This document shows, one piece after another, positions 16,470 through 24,824 of a stretch of 64,000 bases of DNA; positions within the stretch are counted from its first letter, which is position 1; each line of letters begins with the position of its first letter. The stretch comes from Gallibacterium trehalosifermentans (lineage in GTDB: Bacteria; Pseudomonadota; Gammaproteobacteria; Enterobacterales; Pasteurellaceae). The position numbers and the translations under genes are program-made. Under the pieces are notes generated by a model. It saw nothing but the letters and a program-made list of their open reading frames with translations, made no database searches and had not been told where the DNA came from. The stretch covers positions 1 through 64,000 of the forward strand of contig NZ_JBHLWB010000010.1 of assembly GCF_042433055.1 (NCBI RefSeq). The letters run 5' to 3'.

Positions 16470-16988
16470 ATGGGAGAGCAGCAACTTCGTTTACAAGAGC
16501 GTATTGGCACAGAAATTCAAGAATTAAAACAGCAATGTAAAACATTGATGTTATCAACGGTTGATGAAGAAGGAATGCCTAATATTAGCTATGCGCCATT
16601 TGTAGCGAACAGTAAGGGATTTTATATCTTCATTTCAGATATTGCTCGTCATGCGAGAAATTTAAAAGTAAATGGTAAAGTGGCTATGATGTTGATTGAA
16701 GATGAGCAAAATGCGCGTAAAATTTTTGCGCGTCGTCGTTTATCTTTTAACGCATCGGTGGAGATTGTGCCTTTTGATAGTGATGAATGGAAAAAGGGCA
16801 TAGGGGCATTACAACAACGGCATGGTGAGATCGTGAATGAACTAGCGAAAATGGCTGACTTTACTTTATTTAATTTATTACCTATAGAGGGGTTATTTGT
16901 GAAAGGATTTGGGCAAGCTTATACGATTAGTAATGAGGATAATGTTGATGTTGTGCATTTAGCGCAAGGGCATCAAAAACGTAATTAA
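16470..16988 (+). CDS. hutZ: Haem utilisation/degradation protein HutZ (split-barrel FMN-binding fold)
   Basis: A 172-residue protein of the HugZ/HutZ group in the pyridoxamine-phosphate-oxidase-like fold, linked to haem iron release. Visible are MLSTVDEEGMPNISYAPFV near 28-46, the FYIFISDIARHARNL strand-helix near 52-66, and RRRLSFNASVEIVP. The C-terminal FVKGFGQAYTI with a late His (about 167) resembles the haem-contact tail. AAAGGA lies ahead of the ATG. It follows hutX and ends at a strong terminator. Confidence 0.87.
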   Translation: MGEQQLRLQERIGTEIQELKQQCKTLMLSTVDEEGMPNISYAPFVANSKGFYIFISDIARHARNLKVNGKVAMMLIEDEQNARKIFARRRLSFNASVEIVPFDSDEWKKGIGALQQRHGEIVNELAKMADFTLFNLLPIEGLFVKGFGQAYTISNEDNVDVVHLAQGHQKRN

Positions 16989-17010
16989 TTTTCTCAATTT
17001 CTATCTATTG

Positions 17011-17050
17011 AAAAGTACCGAACTATTTTAAATAGCTCGGTACTTTTTTA
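17011..17050 (+). terminator. Rho-independent terminator after hutZ
   Basis: AAAGTACCGAACTATTT pairs with AAATAGCTCGGTACTTT (one imperfect position), followed by a T-rich run. It closes hutX-hutZ. Confidence 0.88.
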
Positions 17051-17108
17051 TTTTGCGAAAGATATTGATGTAAGAGGTAAGTGTTGTTATTGAATATATT
17101 TGCTAGAA

Positions 17109-17130
17109 AAGTGTGATCTAGTTTGCATAT
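17109..17130 (+). promoter_or_regulatory. CRP-like binding site upstream of glpA
   Basis: This 22-bp segment contains TGTGATCTAG and matches the CRP consensus at 17 of 22 positions, with a strong left half-site. It lies about 115 bp before glpA, an operon under cAMP-CRP control in E. coli. Confidence 0.5.
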
Positions 17131-17244
17131 TTGTTCTTTTTCAATCAAGTTTTGATTTTTTATTTTCTTTTTGAGTTAAAATACCTCTAAATTTTCGTAT
17201 TGGAATAATTTGTTATTTTTTCTTGGGTGTTGGAGGCTTCAAAT

Positions 17245-18918
17245 ATGACAAATCAGCAGCTAAATTCAACCACACCGAATTGGGAAACAGACGTAATCAT
17301 TATTGGTGGTGGGGCAACGGGTGCAGGGATTGCTCGAGATTGTGCGTTAAGGGGACTTCGTTGTATTTTATTGGAACGTCGTGATATTGCGACGGGGGCA
17401 ACAGGACGTAATCACGGATTATTACATAGTGGTGCGAGATATGCCGTTAATGATCATGAATCTGCGGAAGAGTGCATAAAAGAAAATATGATTCTAAAAC
17501 GGATTGCACGCCATTGTGTAGAAGATACAAAAGGGCTTTTCATTACGCTGCCAGAAGATGATCTCGCTTATCAAAAAACCTTTATTGATAGTTGTCAAAA
17601 AGCAGGTATTGAAGCCATTCAGATTGAACCTGATTTAGCAAAACGTTTAGAACCCTCAGTAAATCCTACATTGACGGGGGCAGTGGTAGTACCAGATGGC
17701 ACAGTAGATCCATTCCGTTTAACGGCAGCAAATATGCTAGATGCAAAGGAAAATGGTGCCACTATTTTCACTTATCACGAGGTAGTAAAATTATTGCGTG
17801 AGGGTGATCGGGTAATTGGCGTGGAAGCCTTTGATCATAAACGAAAACTACAGACAAAATTTTATGCGCCTATTGTGGTGAATGCGGGCGGTATTTGGGG
17901 GCAAGGTATTGCAGAATATGCTGATCTGAAAATTAAAATGTTTCCAGCCAAAGGATCATTATTGATTATGGGACATAGGATCAATAATTTAGTGATCAAT
18001 CGCTGCCGTAAACCAGCTAACGCTGATATTCTAGTACCAGGTGATACCATTTGTGTCATTGGGACAACCTCTGATCGTATTCCTTATGATCAAATTGATA
18101 ATATGATTGTTACTCCTCAAGAAGTAGATGTGCTGTTTACTGAGGGAGAAAAGCTTGCCCCTTCATTACGTCATACTCGGGTGCTACGTGCTTATGCGGG
18201 GGTTCGTCCGCTTGTTGCAAGTGATGATGATCCGTCAGGACGAAACGTGAGCCGTGGTATTGTGTTGCTTGATCATGAAGCACGTGATGGGCTAAAAGGC
18301 TTTATTACCATTACTGGTGGTAAGTTAATGACATATCGCTTAATGGCAGAATGGGCAACGGATTTAATCTGTAAAAAACTGAACCATCAAGCAGAATGCA
18401 AAACAGCGATCCAACCTTTACCTGGTTCTCAAGAAAGCACAATAGAAACGCATCAACGAATTGTGTCTATTCCAAATCCAATCCGTATTTCGGCTATTTA
18501 TCGTCATGGTGCGAGAGCAGATCGCTTATTAGCAGAACAACGTCTCGATCGTAGCCTAGTGTGTGAATGTGAAATGGTTACGGCAGGTGAAGTGAAGTAT
18601 GCGGTTGAAGAGCTTGATGTGAATAACTTAGTGGATTTACGCCGACGTACTCGTGTGGGCATGGGGACTTGCCAAGGAGAACTTTGTGCTTGTCGAGCAG
18701 CAGGATTGATGAGTCGTTTTAATGTGATTTCCGCAGAACGCTCAACAACTCAGCTCTCTTCTTTCTTGGAAGAGCGTTGGAAAGGGATTGAGCCGATTGC
18801 ATGGGGCGATGCGGTCCGTGAAGCAGAGTTTAGTAGCTGGATCTATTTCAGTTTATTAGGGCTAAAACAGATCAATCCACAAGTAACAGAACAGGGGATA
18901 GATAAAAATGAATTTTGA
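17245..18918 (+). CDS. glpA: Anaerobic glycerol-3-phosphate dehydrogenase subunit A
   Basis: A 557-residue FAD-dependent catalytic subunit that oxidises glycerol 3-phosphate to dihydroxyacetone phosphate. The dinucleotide fold IIIGGGATGAGIARDC is near 16-31. The family C-terminal Cys-rich domain is present, with CECEMVTAGEV and MGTCQGELCACRAAG near 435-480, expected to hold an Fe-S centre. I chose ATG at 17245, with GGAGG eight bases upstream; the longer frame from GTG 17227 would put that site inside the gene. It overlaps glpB by 11 bp. Confidence 0.96.
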   Translation: MTNQQLNSTTPNWETDVIIIGGGATGAGIARDCALRGLRCILLERRDIATGATGRNHGLLHSGARYAVNDHESAEECIKENMILKRIARHCVEDTKGLFITLPEDDLAYQKTFIDSCQKAGIEAIQIEPDLAKRLEPSVNPTLTGAVVVPDGTVDPFRLTAANMLDAKENGATIFTYHEVVKLLREGDRVIGVEAFDHKRKLQTKFYAPIVVNAGGIWGQGIAEYADLKIKMFPAKGSLLIMGHRINNLVINRCRKPANADILVPGDTICVIGTTSDRIPYDQIDNMIVTPQEVDVLFTEGEKLAPSLRHTRVLRAYAGVRPLVASDDDPSGRNVSRGIVLLDHEARDGLKGFITITGGKLMTYRLMAEWATDLICKKLNHQAECKTAIQPLPGSQESTIETHQRIVSIPNPIRISAIYRHGARADRLLAEQRLDRSLVCECEMVTAGEVKYAVEELDVNNLVDLRRRTRVGMGTCQGELCACRAAGLMSRFNVISAERSTTQLSSFLEERWKGIEPIAWGDAVREAEFSSWIYFSLLGLKQINPQVTEQGIDKNEF

Positions 18919-20185
18919 TACAGTGATTATTGGCGGTGGATTAGCTGGCTTACTTTGTGGGATCAGGCTCCAACAACAAGGGCAACATTGTGCCATTATT
19001 ACAGCGGGTCAAAGTGCAATCGACTTTTCTTCTGGTTCATTAGATTTATTAAGCTTTCATGCAGAGCAGCCAGTTGAGAAGTTAGCAACAGGATTAGATC
19101 AATTAGCAATAACTTCCCCACAACACCCATATAGTTTAATTGGTACAGGCTCTGTTTTACGTTATGCGCAACAATTTCAACAATTAGCGCAACAGTTGCA
19201 ATTAAATTTAGTGGGTGAGGAAGAACAAAATCATTACCGCGTTACTCCATTAGGTTCATTACAACCTGCATGGTTATCACCGCAACAAGTACCAACACTG
19301 CCAATGACAGGGGAAAAATTCCCTTATCATTCATTAATGATCTTAGGGATTGAAGGTTTTCATGATTTTCAACCACATTTGTTGGCGGCGAATTTGCAGC
19401 AGTTAGCGCAATTTTCTGAGTGTGAAATTCATCATACCTTGTTACATATTCCTGAGTTAGATCATTTGCGTACTAATGCACGCGAATTCCGTAGCGTTAA
19501 TATTTCGCAAGCACTAGAACATAAATTAAATTTCCATGAGTTAGTAGCAGAAATTAAACAAGCTGTGGGGCAAGCGGAAGCGGTATTTTTGCCTGCTTGT
19601 TTTGGACTAGATGATGAAAGTTTCTTTGAACAGCTAAAACAAGCAACAGGTTTGGCGCTCTTTGAATTACCGACACTGCCACCTTCCTTATTGGGGTTAC
19701 GTCAACATTATAAGTTACGGCGTGAATTCCAGCGTTTGGGCGGGGTATTGATGAATGGTGATACCGTACTACGCAGTGAGTTTGCTGGAGATAAAGTGAG
19801 TGAAATTTATACGGTGCAACATGAAGAAATGCCATTAACGGCAAATAATTATATTCTGGCTACAGGTAGTTTCTTTAGTAATGGTTTAGTTGCGCGCTTT
19901 GAAAAAATCATTGAACCAATCTTTGATGTTGAGTTGTTAGCCGATAGTGATCGTTTACAATGGACAACTCACCGTTTTGCTGATGCACAACCATATCAAT
20001 ACTATGGTGTAAAAATTAATGCGCATTGCCAAGTAATGAAAGCAGGAAAAATCGTACCAAATCTGTTTGCCGTTGGGGCAGTGGTGGGTGGTTTTAATGG
20101 CTTACATCAAGGCTGTGGTTCGGGGGTATCTATTGCGACAGCTTATAATGTGGCGGAGTATATTTTAGCGGGAGGTCAGCAATGA
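18908..20185 (+). CDS. glpB: Anaerobic glycerol-3-phosphate dehydrogenase subunit B
   Basis: A 425-residue FMN/FAD-binding subunit. The N-terminus has the nucleotide fold TVIIGGGLAGLLCGIRLQQQ, and the C-terminus has FAVGAVVGGFNGLHQGCGSG, the usual second flavin contact. The middle is Gln-rich. Translation is coupled both ways: the start overlaps glpA by 11 bp and the stop overlaps glpC by 4 bp (ATGA). Confidence 0.95.
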   Translation: MNFDTVIIGGGLAGLLCGIRLQQQGQHCAIITAGQSAIDFSSGSLDLLSFHAEQPVEKLATGLDQLAITSPQHPYSLIGTGSVLRYAQQFQQLAQQLQLNLVGEEEQNHYRVTPLGSLQPAWLSPQQVPTLPMTGEKFPYHSLMILGIEGFHDFQPHLLAANLQQLAQFSECEIHHTLLHIPELDHLRTNAREFRSVNISQALEHKLNFHELVAEIKQAVGQAEAVFLPACFGLDDESFFEQLKQATGLALFELPTLPPSLLGLRQHYKLRREFQRLGGVLMNGDTVLRSEFAGDKVSEIYTVQHEEMPLTANNYILATGSFFSNGLVARFEKIIEPIFDVELLADSDRLQWTTHRFADAQPYQYYGVKINAHCQVMKAGKIVPNLFAVGAVVGGFNGLHQGCGSGVSIATAYNVAEYILAGGQQ

Positions 20186-21447
20186 ATTTACAACAATTAA
20201 TCGCACAAGCTGAACAAACTCACCAACAACCTTATCACGATTCAAGTTTTGAGAGTTGCATTAAATGTACGGCGTGTACGGCAGTTTGCCCAGTATCACG
20301 TAATAATCCAGCGTATCCAGGACCAAAGCAAGCAGGTCCAGACGGTGAACGCTTACGTTTAAAAAATCCATTACTTTATGATGAAGCACTTAAATATTGT
20401 ACTAACTGTAAACGCTGCGAAATTGCTTGTCCATCAGGTGTGAAAATTGGTGATATTATTGTGCGTGCTAGAGATCATTATGGTAAAGGCAAGGGGAAAA
20501 GTAAAATCCAAAAATTACGTGATGCGATTTTAAGTAATACTGATTTAATGGGAAAAATGAATACGCCTTTTGCGCCGATCGTGAATACCATTACAGGATT
20601 AAAAGCGACTCGCTTCTTGTTGGATAAAACGTTAAAAGTGGATCAACGCCGTAGCTTACCCAAATATTCATTCGGTAGCTTCCGTAATTGGTATAAGAGA
20701 AATGCTGCGGAACAACAACGTTTATATCAAGATAAAGTGGCGTATTATCACGGCTGTTATGTGAATTACAATAATCCTGAATTAGGTAAAGAGTTGATTA
20801 AAGTCTTTAATGCGATGGATATTGGGGTTGTGTTGCTTGAGAAAGAAAAATGTTGTGGTTTGCCTTTGATGGTGAATGGTTTTCCACAAAAAGCGATGAA
20901 TCAGGCAGAATTTAATATCCAACAACTTGAGAAAGTGGTGGCAGAGAAAAGTCTTGAGATTGTTGGGACTTCTTCAAGTTGTACGTTAACCTTAAAAGAT
21001 GAATATGAGCATATTCTTGGCAAAGATAATAGCAAGGTAAAAGGACATATCAATTTAGTTACTCGTTATATTTATAAATTATTGGCAAGTGGTGAAAAAA
21101 CATTACCACTTAAACCATTACCATTGCGTGTAGCTTACCATACGGCTTGTCATATGGAGAAAGCGGGCTGGGTACCTTATACTATTGAGTTATTAAGAAA
21201 AATTCCTGGATTGGAATTGGTTATGCTGAATTCACAATGTTGTGGGATTGCAGGAACGTATGGCTTTAAATCAGAAAATTACGCCACTTCACAAGCTATC
21301 GGTAATTCTTTGTTCCAACAAATTGAAGCAGGGAATTTTGATTATGTGATTACAGATTGTGAAACCTGTAAATGGCAAATTGATATGTCAACGAGCAGAA
21401 CGTGTTTACACCCGATTACGTTACTAGCGATGGCATTGGAGAAGTAA
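20182..21447 (+). CDS. glpC: Anaerobic glycerol-3-phosphate dehydrogenase subunit C (Fe-S electron carrier)
   Basis: A 421-residue membrane-anchoring and electron-transfer subunit. It carries two 4Fe-4S motifs (Cys26, 29, 32, 36 and Cys73, 76, 79, 83) and two later CCG-type domains (EKCCGLPL near 230 and SQCCGIAGTYG near 353). It passes electrons to quinone, usually for fumarate respiration. It ends the glpABC operon and is followed by a terminator. Confidence 0.96.
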   Translation: MNLQQLIAQAEQTHQQPYHDSSFESCIKCTACTAVCPVSRNNPAYPGPKQAGPDGERLRLKNPLLYDEALKYCTNCKRCEIACPSGVKIGDIIVRARDHYGKGKGKSKIQKLRDAILSNTDLMGKMNTPFAPIVNTITGLKATRFLLDKTLKVDQRRSLPKYSFGSFRNWYKRNAAEQQRLYQDKVAYYHGCYVNYNNPELGKELIKVFNAMDIGVVLLEKEKCCGLPLMVNGFPQKAMNQAEFNIQQLEKVVAEKSLEIVGTSSSCTLTLKDEYEHILGKDNSKVKGHINLVTRYIYKLLASGEKTLPLKPLPLRVAYHTACHMEKAGWVPYTIELLRKIPGLELVMLNSQCCGIAGTYGFKSENYATSQAIGNSLFQQIEAGNFDYVITDCETCKWQIDMSTSRTCLHPITLLAMALEK

Positions 21448-21466
21448 GCGATTTATTTTAGAGAGA

Positions 21467-21492
21467 AAGGTGAGGTAACTCGCCTTTTTTTA
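21467..21492 (+). terminator. Rho-independent terminator after glpC
   Basis: AAGGTGAG pairs with CTCGCCTT (one G-U) around a GTAA loop, followed by seven or more T. Confidence 0.9.
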
Positions 21493-21618
21493 TTTGATTC
21501 TTTATAATCCTGATAGTCGTTTGATTTCAAAATAATTCTGCGTTACTGTGCCTTGCTGTCTAAACTTGTTTTGAACTTAACGATTATCAATGCGTACAAC
21601 CTCATTATGGATTTTATT

Positions 21619-22773
21619 ATGACCTTAGATTTAACTGAAATTCGCCATAAAATTACACAAATAGATCGTGAAATTTTGAGATTATTGGCAGAAAGACATC
21701 AAATTGCTTATGACGTCGTAAAAAGTAAAGAAATTACCAAGAAGCCATTACGCGATATTGAGCGTGAACAGCAGTTATTAGATGCGTTAATTCGTTATTC
21801 TGAAGGACAAAATTATCATCTGAATCCGCAATATATTACGGAAATTTTTCAAAAAATTATTGAAGATTCTGTATTGACACAACAAGTTTATTTACAAAAT
21901 AAGTTAAACCAACAGCGTAATAATGAAATCCATATTGCCTTTTTGGGAATGTTAGGATCTTATTCCAATTTGGCTGCGCGTAAATATGCAGAGCGTTCAC
22001 AGAAGCAACTGATGGAATTAAGTTGTGAATCCTTTCAACAAGTGTGTGATGCCGTCGCGAGCGGTAAAGCGGATTATGGGGTATTACCAATAGAAAATAC
22101 TACCTCAGGTTCAATTAATGACGTGTATGATTTGTTGCAACATACCGATTTACATTTAGTTGGTGAGTTAACTTATCCAATTCAACATTGTGTATTAACT
22201 TCTCAAGCGACAGAGTTAAGTAAGATTGATACGGTTTATAGCCACCCACAAGTGATCCAGCAATGTAGCCAATTTCTGAATGCGTTACCTGGTATTCATG
22301 TGAAATATTGCGAAAGTTCTTCACACGCGATGCAGTTAGTCGCAAAAATTAATCGCTCAAATGTGGCAGCGTTAGGAAATGCCGAAGGTGGCAAATTATA
22401 TGGTTTGCAGGTGTTGCAAGATGGCATTGCTAATCAAGTCAATAATATTACTCGCTTTATTGTATTAAGTAAGCAACCGATAGACGTTTCACCACAAGTC
22501 AGTGCAAAAACGTTGTTATTAATGTCCACAACACAGCAGGCAGGGGCATTGGTTGATGCGTTATTAGTCTTCAAAAAACATCAAATTATTATGACGAAAC
22601 TGGAATCTCGCCCGATTTATGGCAAGCCTTGGGAAGAGATGTTTTATGTTGAGTTAGAAGCAAATTTGCATCAAGAAGCCACACAACTTGCCTTACAAGA
22701 GTTACAAACTTATTGTAGCTTTGTGAAAGTATTAGGGTGTTATCCGAGTAATATTGTGAAACCAGCTGCCTGA
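21619..22773 (+). CDS. pheA: Bifunctional chorismate mutase/prephenate dehydratase
   Basis: About 384 residues from ATG 21619, making phenylpyruvate from chorismate. The chorismate mutase domain is at the N-terminus (IRHKITQIDREILRLLAERH, then VVKSKE), the prephenate dehydratase domain is central (GMLGSYSNLAARKYAE, PIENTTSGSINDVYDLL), and a C-terminal ACT domain with the ESRP motif (KLESRPIYGKPWEEMFY) gives feedback control by phenylalanine. In-frame starts at 21607 and 21553 exist and none has a clear ribosome-binding site; 21619 fits E. coli-type N-termini best. folA follows by 7 bp. Confidence 0.94.
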   Translation: MTLDLTEIRHKITQIDREILRLLAERHQIAYDVVKSKEITKKPLRDIEREQQLLDALIRYSEGQNYHLNPQYITEIFQKIIEDSVLTQQVYLQNKLNQQRNNEIHIAFLGMLGSYSNLAARKYAERSQKQLMELSCESFQQVCDAVASGKADYGVLPIENTTSGSINDVYDLLQHTDLHLVGELTYPIQHCVLTSQATELSKIDTVYSHPQVIQQCSQFLNALPGIHVKYCESSSHAMQLVAKINRSNVAALGNAEGGKLYGLQVLQDGIANQVNNITRFIVLSKQPIDVSPQVSAKTLLLMSTTQQAGALVDALLVFKKHQIIMTKLESRPIYGKPWEEMFYVELEANLHQEATQLALQELQTYCSFVKVLGCYPSNIVKPAA

Positions 22774-22780
22774 GGTAATA

Positions 22781-23269
22781 ATGAAATTGAGTTTAATTGT
22801 AGCGATGACAAAGAATCGGGTCATTGGGTTAGAAAACAAAATGCCTTGGCATTTACCAGCTGATTTGGCGTGGTTTAAACAAAATACCTTGAATAAACCC
22901 GTGATTATGGGGCGTAAAACTTTCGAATCGATCGGGCGTCCTTTACCTCAGCGACGTAATATTGTGTTATCCCGTCAAGCTAAGGCGATTGCTGGTGTTG
23001 AAGTGGTAGCGAGTTTGTCGCAAGCGTTAGCGTTGGTACAGGATCAAGAAGAGGTGATGATTATTGGTGGGGGGCAATTATTTGCAGAAACGTTAGCACG
23101 AGCTAATCGATTATATCTAACGGAAATTGATGCTGAATTAGAGGGTGATACCTATTTCCCAACATTAAATTCTGATGAATGGCAGCTGAATTTTAGTCAA
23201 ACGTATGCTGCTGATGAGAAAAATCAATATGCTTGTTGTTTTAAAATTTTAGAACGCAAGCAGAAGTAG
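22781..23269 (+). CDS. folA: Dihydrofolate reductase
   Basis: A 162-residue type I enzyme reducing dihydrofolate to tetrahydrofolate. Conserved features are LIVAMTKNRVIGLENKMPWH with the catalytic acidic region following (LPADLAWFK), VIMGRKTFESIGRPLP, and the NADPH loop MIIGGGQLF. Length equals the usual 159-162. It follows pheA at 7 bp and its last 21 bp overlap the 3' end of convergent crcB. Confidence 0.96.
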   Translation: MKLSLIVAMTKNRVIGLENKMPWHLPADLAWFKQNTLNKPVIMGRKTFESIGRPLPQRRNIVLSRQAKAIAGVEVVASLSQALALVQDQEEVMIIGGGQLFAETLARANRLYLTEIDAELEGDTYFPTLNSDEWQLNFSQTYAADEKNQYACCFKILERKQK

Positions 23270-23632
23270 GCGCCACAAACCAATACCTAATAGCGTAAAG
23301 GCGAAGCAACCAAAAAGGTGTAAGCAGACAACCCCAAGCCCTGCGAGCCATTGCTGATCAAGAAAAAGGTTAACGACCTCACCAGAGAAAGAGGAGTAGG
23401 TCGTTAAACTGCCTAAAAAACCTGTGATAAAAAATAGTCGCCATTCATTACTAATCATCGGAAATGAAAGCAGCATACCGCTGATTATGCCCATTAAGAA
23501 ACAGCCTAAATAATTGGCAATTAAGGTGCCGAAAGCAAAGCTAGTAAAAATGGGGTTGAATAGGTTGCTTAATCCCCAACGAGAACAGGCGCCTAATACG
23601 GCACCAATCGAAATATAGCATAATTCCATCAT
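23249..23632 (-). CDS. crcB: Fluoride efflux channel CrcB/Fluc
   Basis: A 127-residue protein with four hydrophobic segments. Family landmarks are GAVLGACSRWGLSN near 9-22, GTLIANYLGCFLMG near 35-48, and GFLGSLTTYSSFSGE near 71-85, the Phe/Thr/Ser-lined pore. It functions as a dual-topology dimer exporting fluoride. It starts 2 bp after the upstream phosphatase gene stops, suggesting co-transcription, and overlaps folA tail to tail. I see no fluoride riboswitch nearby. Confidence 0.93.
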   Translation of the reverse strand: MMELCYISIGAVLGACSRWGLSNLFNPIFTSFAFGTLIANYLGCFLMGIISGMLLSFPMISNEWRLFFITGFLGSLTTYSSFSGEVVNLFLDQQWLAGLGVVCLHLFGCFAFTLLGIGLWRLLLLAF

Positions 23633-23634
23633 TG

Positions 23635-24456
23635 TTAAATTAGGTTGAATGTTGCACGCAAATAACTGGCAACGGCTTCATGAGCGTGATGTCCAATGAC
23701 TTCTAAGTTTGGTAAGGCTTTGATTAATGCTGGGTTAGCATTTGCCATAATGCAACCTTTACCCACAAAATCCAACATACTCTCATCATTCATTCCATCA
23801 CCAAATGCTAAACAAGACGCCGAAGAATAATGGCGATTTGCCAAGGCTTTTTTTAACGCATTTCCTTTAGATACTTCTTTATTCATAATTTCTAAGCAAT
23901 TTAACGATGAATAAACAATTTCAGTTTGCGTGCCATATGTATGACGTAAATATTGTTCTAAATCAAGCAAATCTGCTTGAGATCTAGCAATAAAAAAGAC
24001 TTTCTCTGTACCACTTGCGTCATGCTTGCGGAAATCTGTTACTTGATAAGTAAATCCAGAATCTTGATGATATTTTGCAAGTTGTGGAATATCTCGATCA
24101 ATAAACCAGCCACTATCTTGATAAGAATTAACAAAAATTTTATTTTTGTCGAATGGCGTGTTCATAATGTCTAACGCCAGATCAGCGGGAAGATCATTTT
24201 TATCTAATAAATTACCAGAAAGATCATGAATTCTTGCACCGTTAGAAGTAATGATTTGGATATTTTCAATGCCGATTTTTTCTACAATAGAAAATACATC
24301 TTCATGTTTACGCCCTGTGGCCAATACAATATCCACTTGTTGCTGTTCTAATTTTCTTAATGTTTCTATTGTGAAATTACCAACAATATGTTGAGCATTA
24401 AGTAATGTGCCGTCAAGATCTGAGGCAACGAGTTGAAAAGGAAGTAAACTACGCAT
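23635..24456 (-). CDS. Cof-type HAD-superfamily phosphatase, YigL-like
   Basis: A 273-residue HAD hydrolase with motif I VASDLDGTLL (nucleophile Asp near 13), a cap domain, motif III Lys in SKGNAL near 198 and motif IV FGDGMNDESML near 218. The segments IITSNGARIHDLSGNLL and GKGCIMANANPALIK resemble E. coli YigL, a pyridoxal-phosphate/sugar-phosphate phosphatase, more than Cof or YbiV. The true substrate is unknown. It is divergent from the ilv operon. Confidence 0.88.
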   Translation of the reverse strand: MRSLLPFQLVASDLDGTLLNAQHIVGNFTIETLRKLEQQQVDIVLATGRKHEDVFSIVEKIGIENIQIITSNGARIHDLSGNLLDKNDLPADLALDIMNTPFDKNKIFVNSYQDSGWFIDRDIPQLAKYHQDSGFTYQVTDFRKHDASGTEKVFFIARSQADLLDLEQYLRHTYGTQTEIVYSSLNCLEIMNKEVSKGNALKKALANRHYSSASCLAFGDGMNDESMLDFVGKGCIMANANPALIKALPNLEVIGHHAHEAVASYLRATFNLI

Positions 24457-24576
24457 AATGTTCCTAATTTTTTCCTAGATTTCCCTTGAAAACGGATATA
24501 TGTTAGCAAAAATCATAAAAAACAGGGCGTTTTTTTTCGTTTTGGCAGTGTGTAAAATTATTTTCATAAAAATAGT

Positions 24577-24604
24577 TTGCTTAATTCAAAAAATGTGGTA
24601 TCAA
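24577..24604 (+). promoter_or_regulatory. Putative promoter of the ilv operon
   Basis: TTGCTT (24577-24582) and TATCAA (24599-24604) are spaced 16 bp apart, about 60 bp before the leader peptide. The match is modest. Confidence 0.35.
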
Positions 24605-24662
24605 TAAAGACGCTCAAAAGCACACAACATACATACTTAGACCCACATTGGATATTGAAACT

Positions 24663-24725
24663 ATGAATTTTATTCGTTTTATTGGCATTATTATTAACCT
24701 TGTGGTGATTAGCACGGCGAGGTGA
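24663..24725 (+). CDS. ilvL: ilv operon leader peptide (attenuation peptide)
   Basis: A 20-codon frame reads MNFIRFIGIIINLVVISTAR: six Ile, two Val and one Leu. Its 3' end overlaps GGCGAGG (24716-24722), which can pair with CCTCGCC (24774-24780) in the terminator 5' arm. This is the standard design in which stalling at Ile/Val/Leu codons frees an antiterminator. It is shorter than the E. coli ilvGMEDA leader (32 residues). Confidence 0.85.
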   Translation: MNFIRFIGIIINLVVISTAR

Positions 24726-24770
24726 GTGGTATAAGCTGGTAAAACTTTCAATAAAGATTTTAGGTCAGAT

Positions 24771-24802
24771 AACCCTCGCCACTACTAGGCGGGGGTTTTT
24801 TA
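24771..24802 (+). terminator. ilv operon attenuator terminator
   Basis: CCCTCGCC (24773-24780) pairs with GGCGGGGG (24788-24795) around a seven-base loop, followed by a T run. The 5' arm can instead pair with GGCGAGG at 24716-24722 at the end of the leader peptide gene, giving the antiterminator. Confidence 0.88.
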
Positions 24803-24824
24803 TAGCATAAAGGAAATAATAAAA

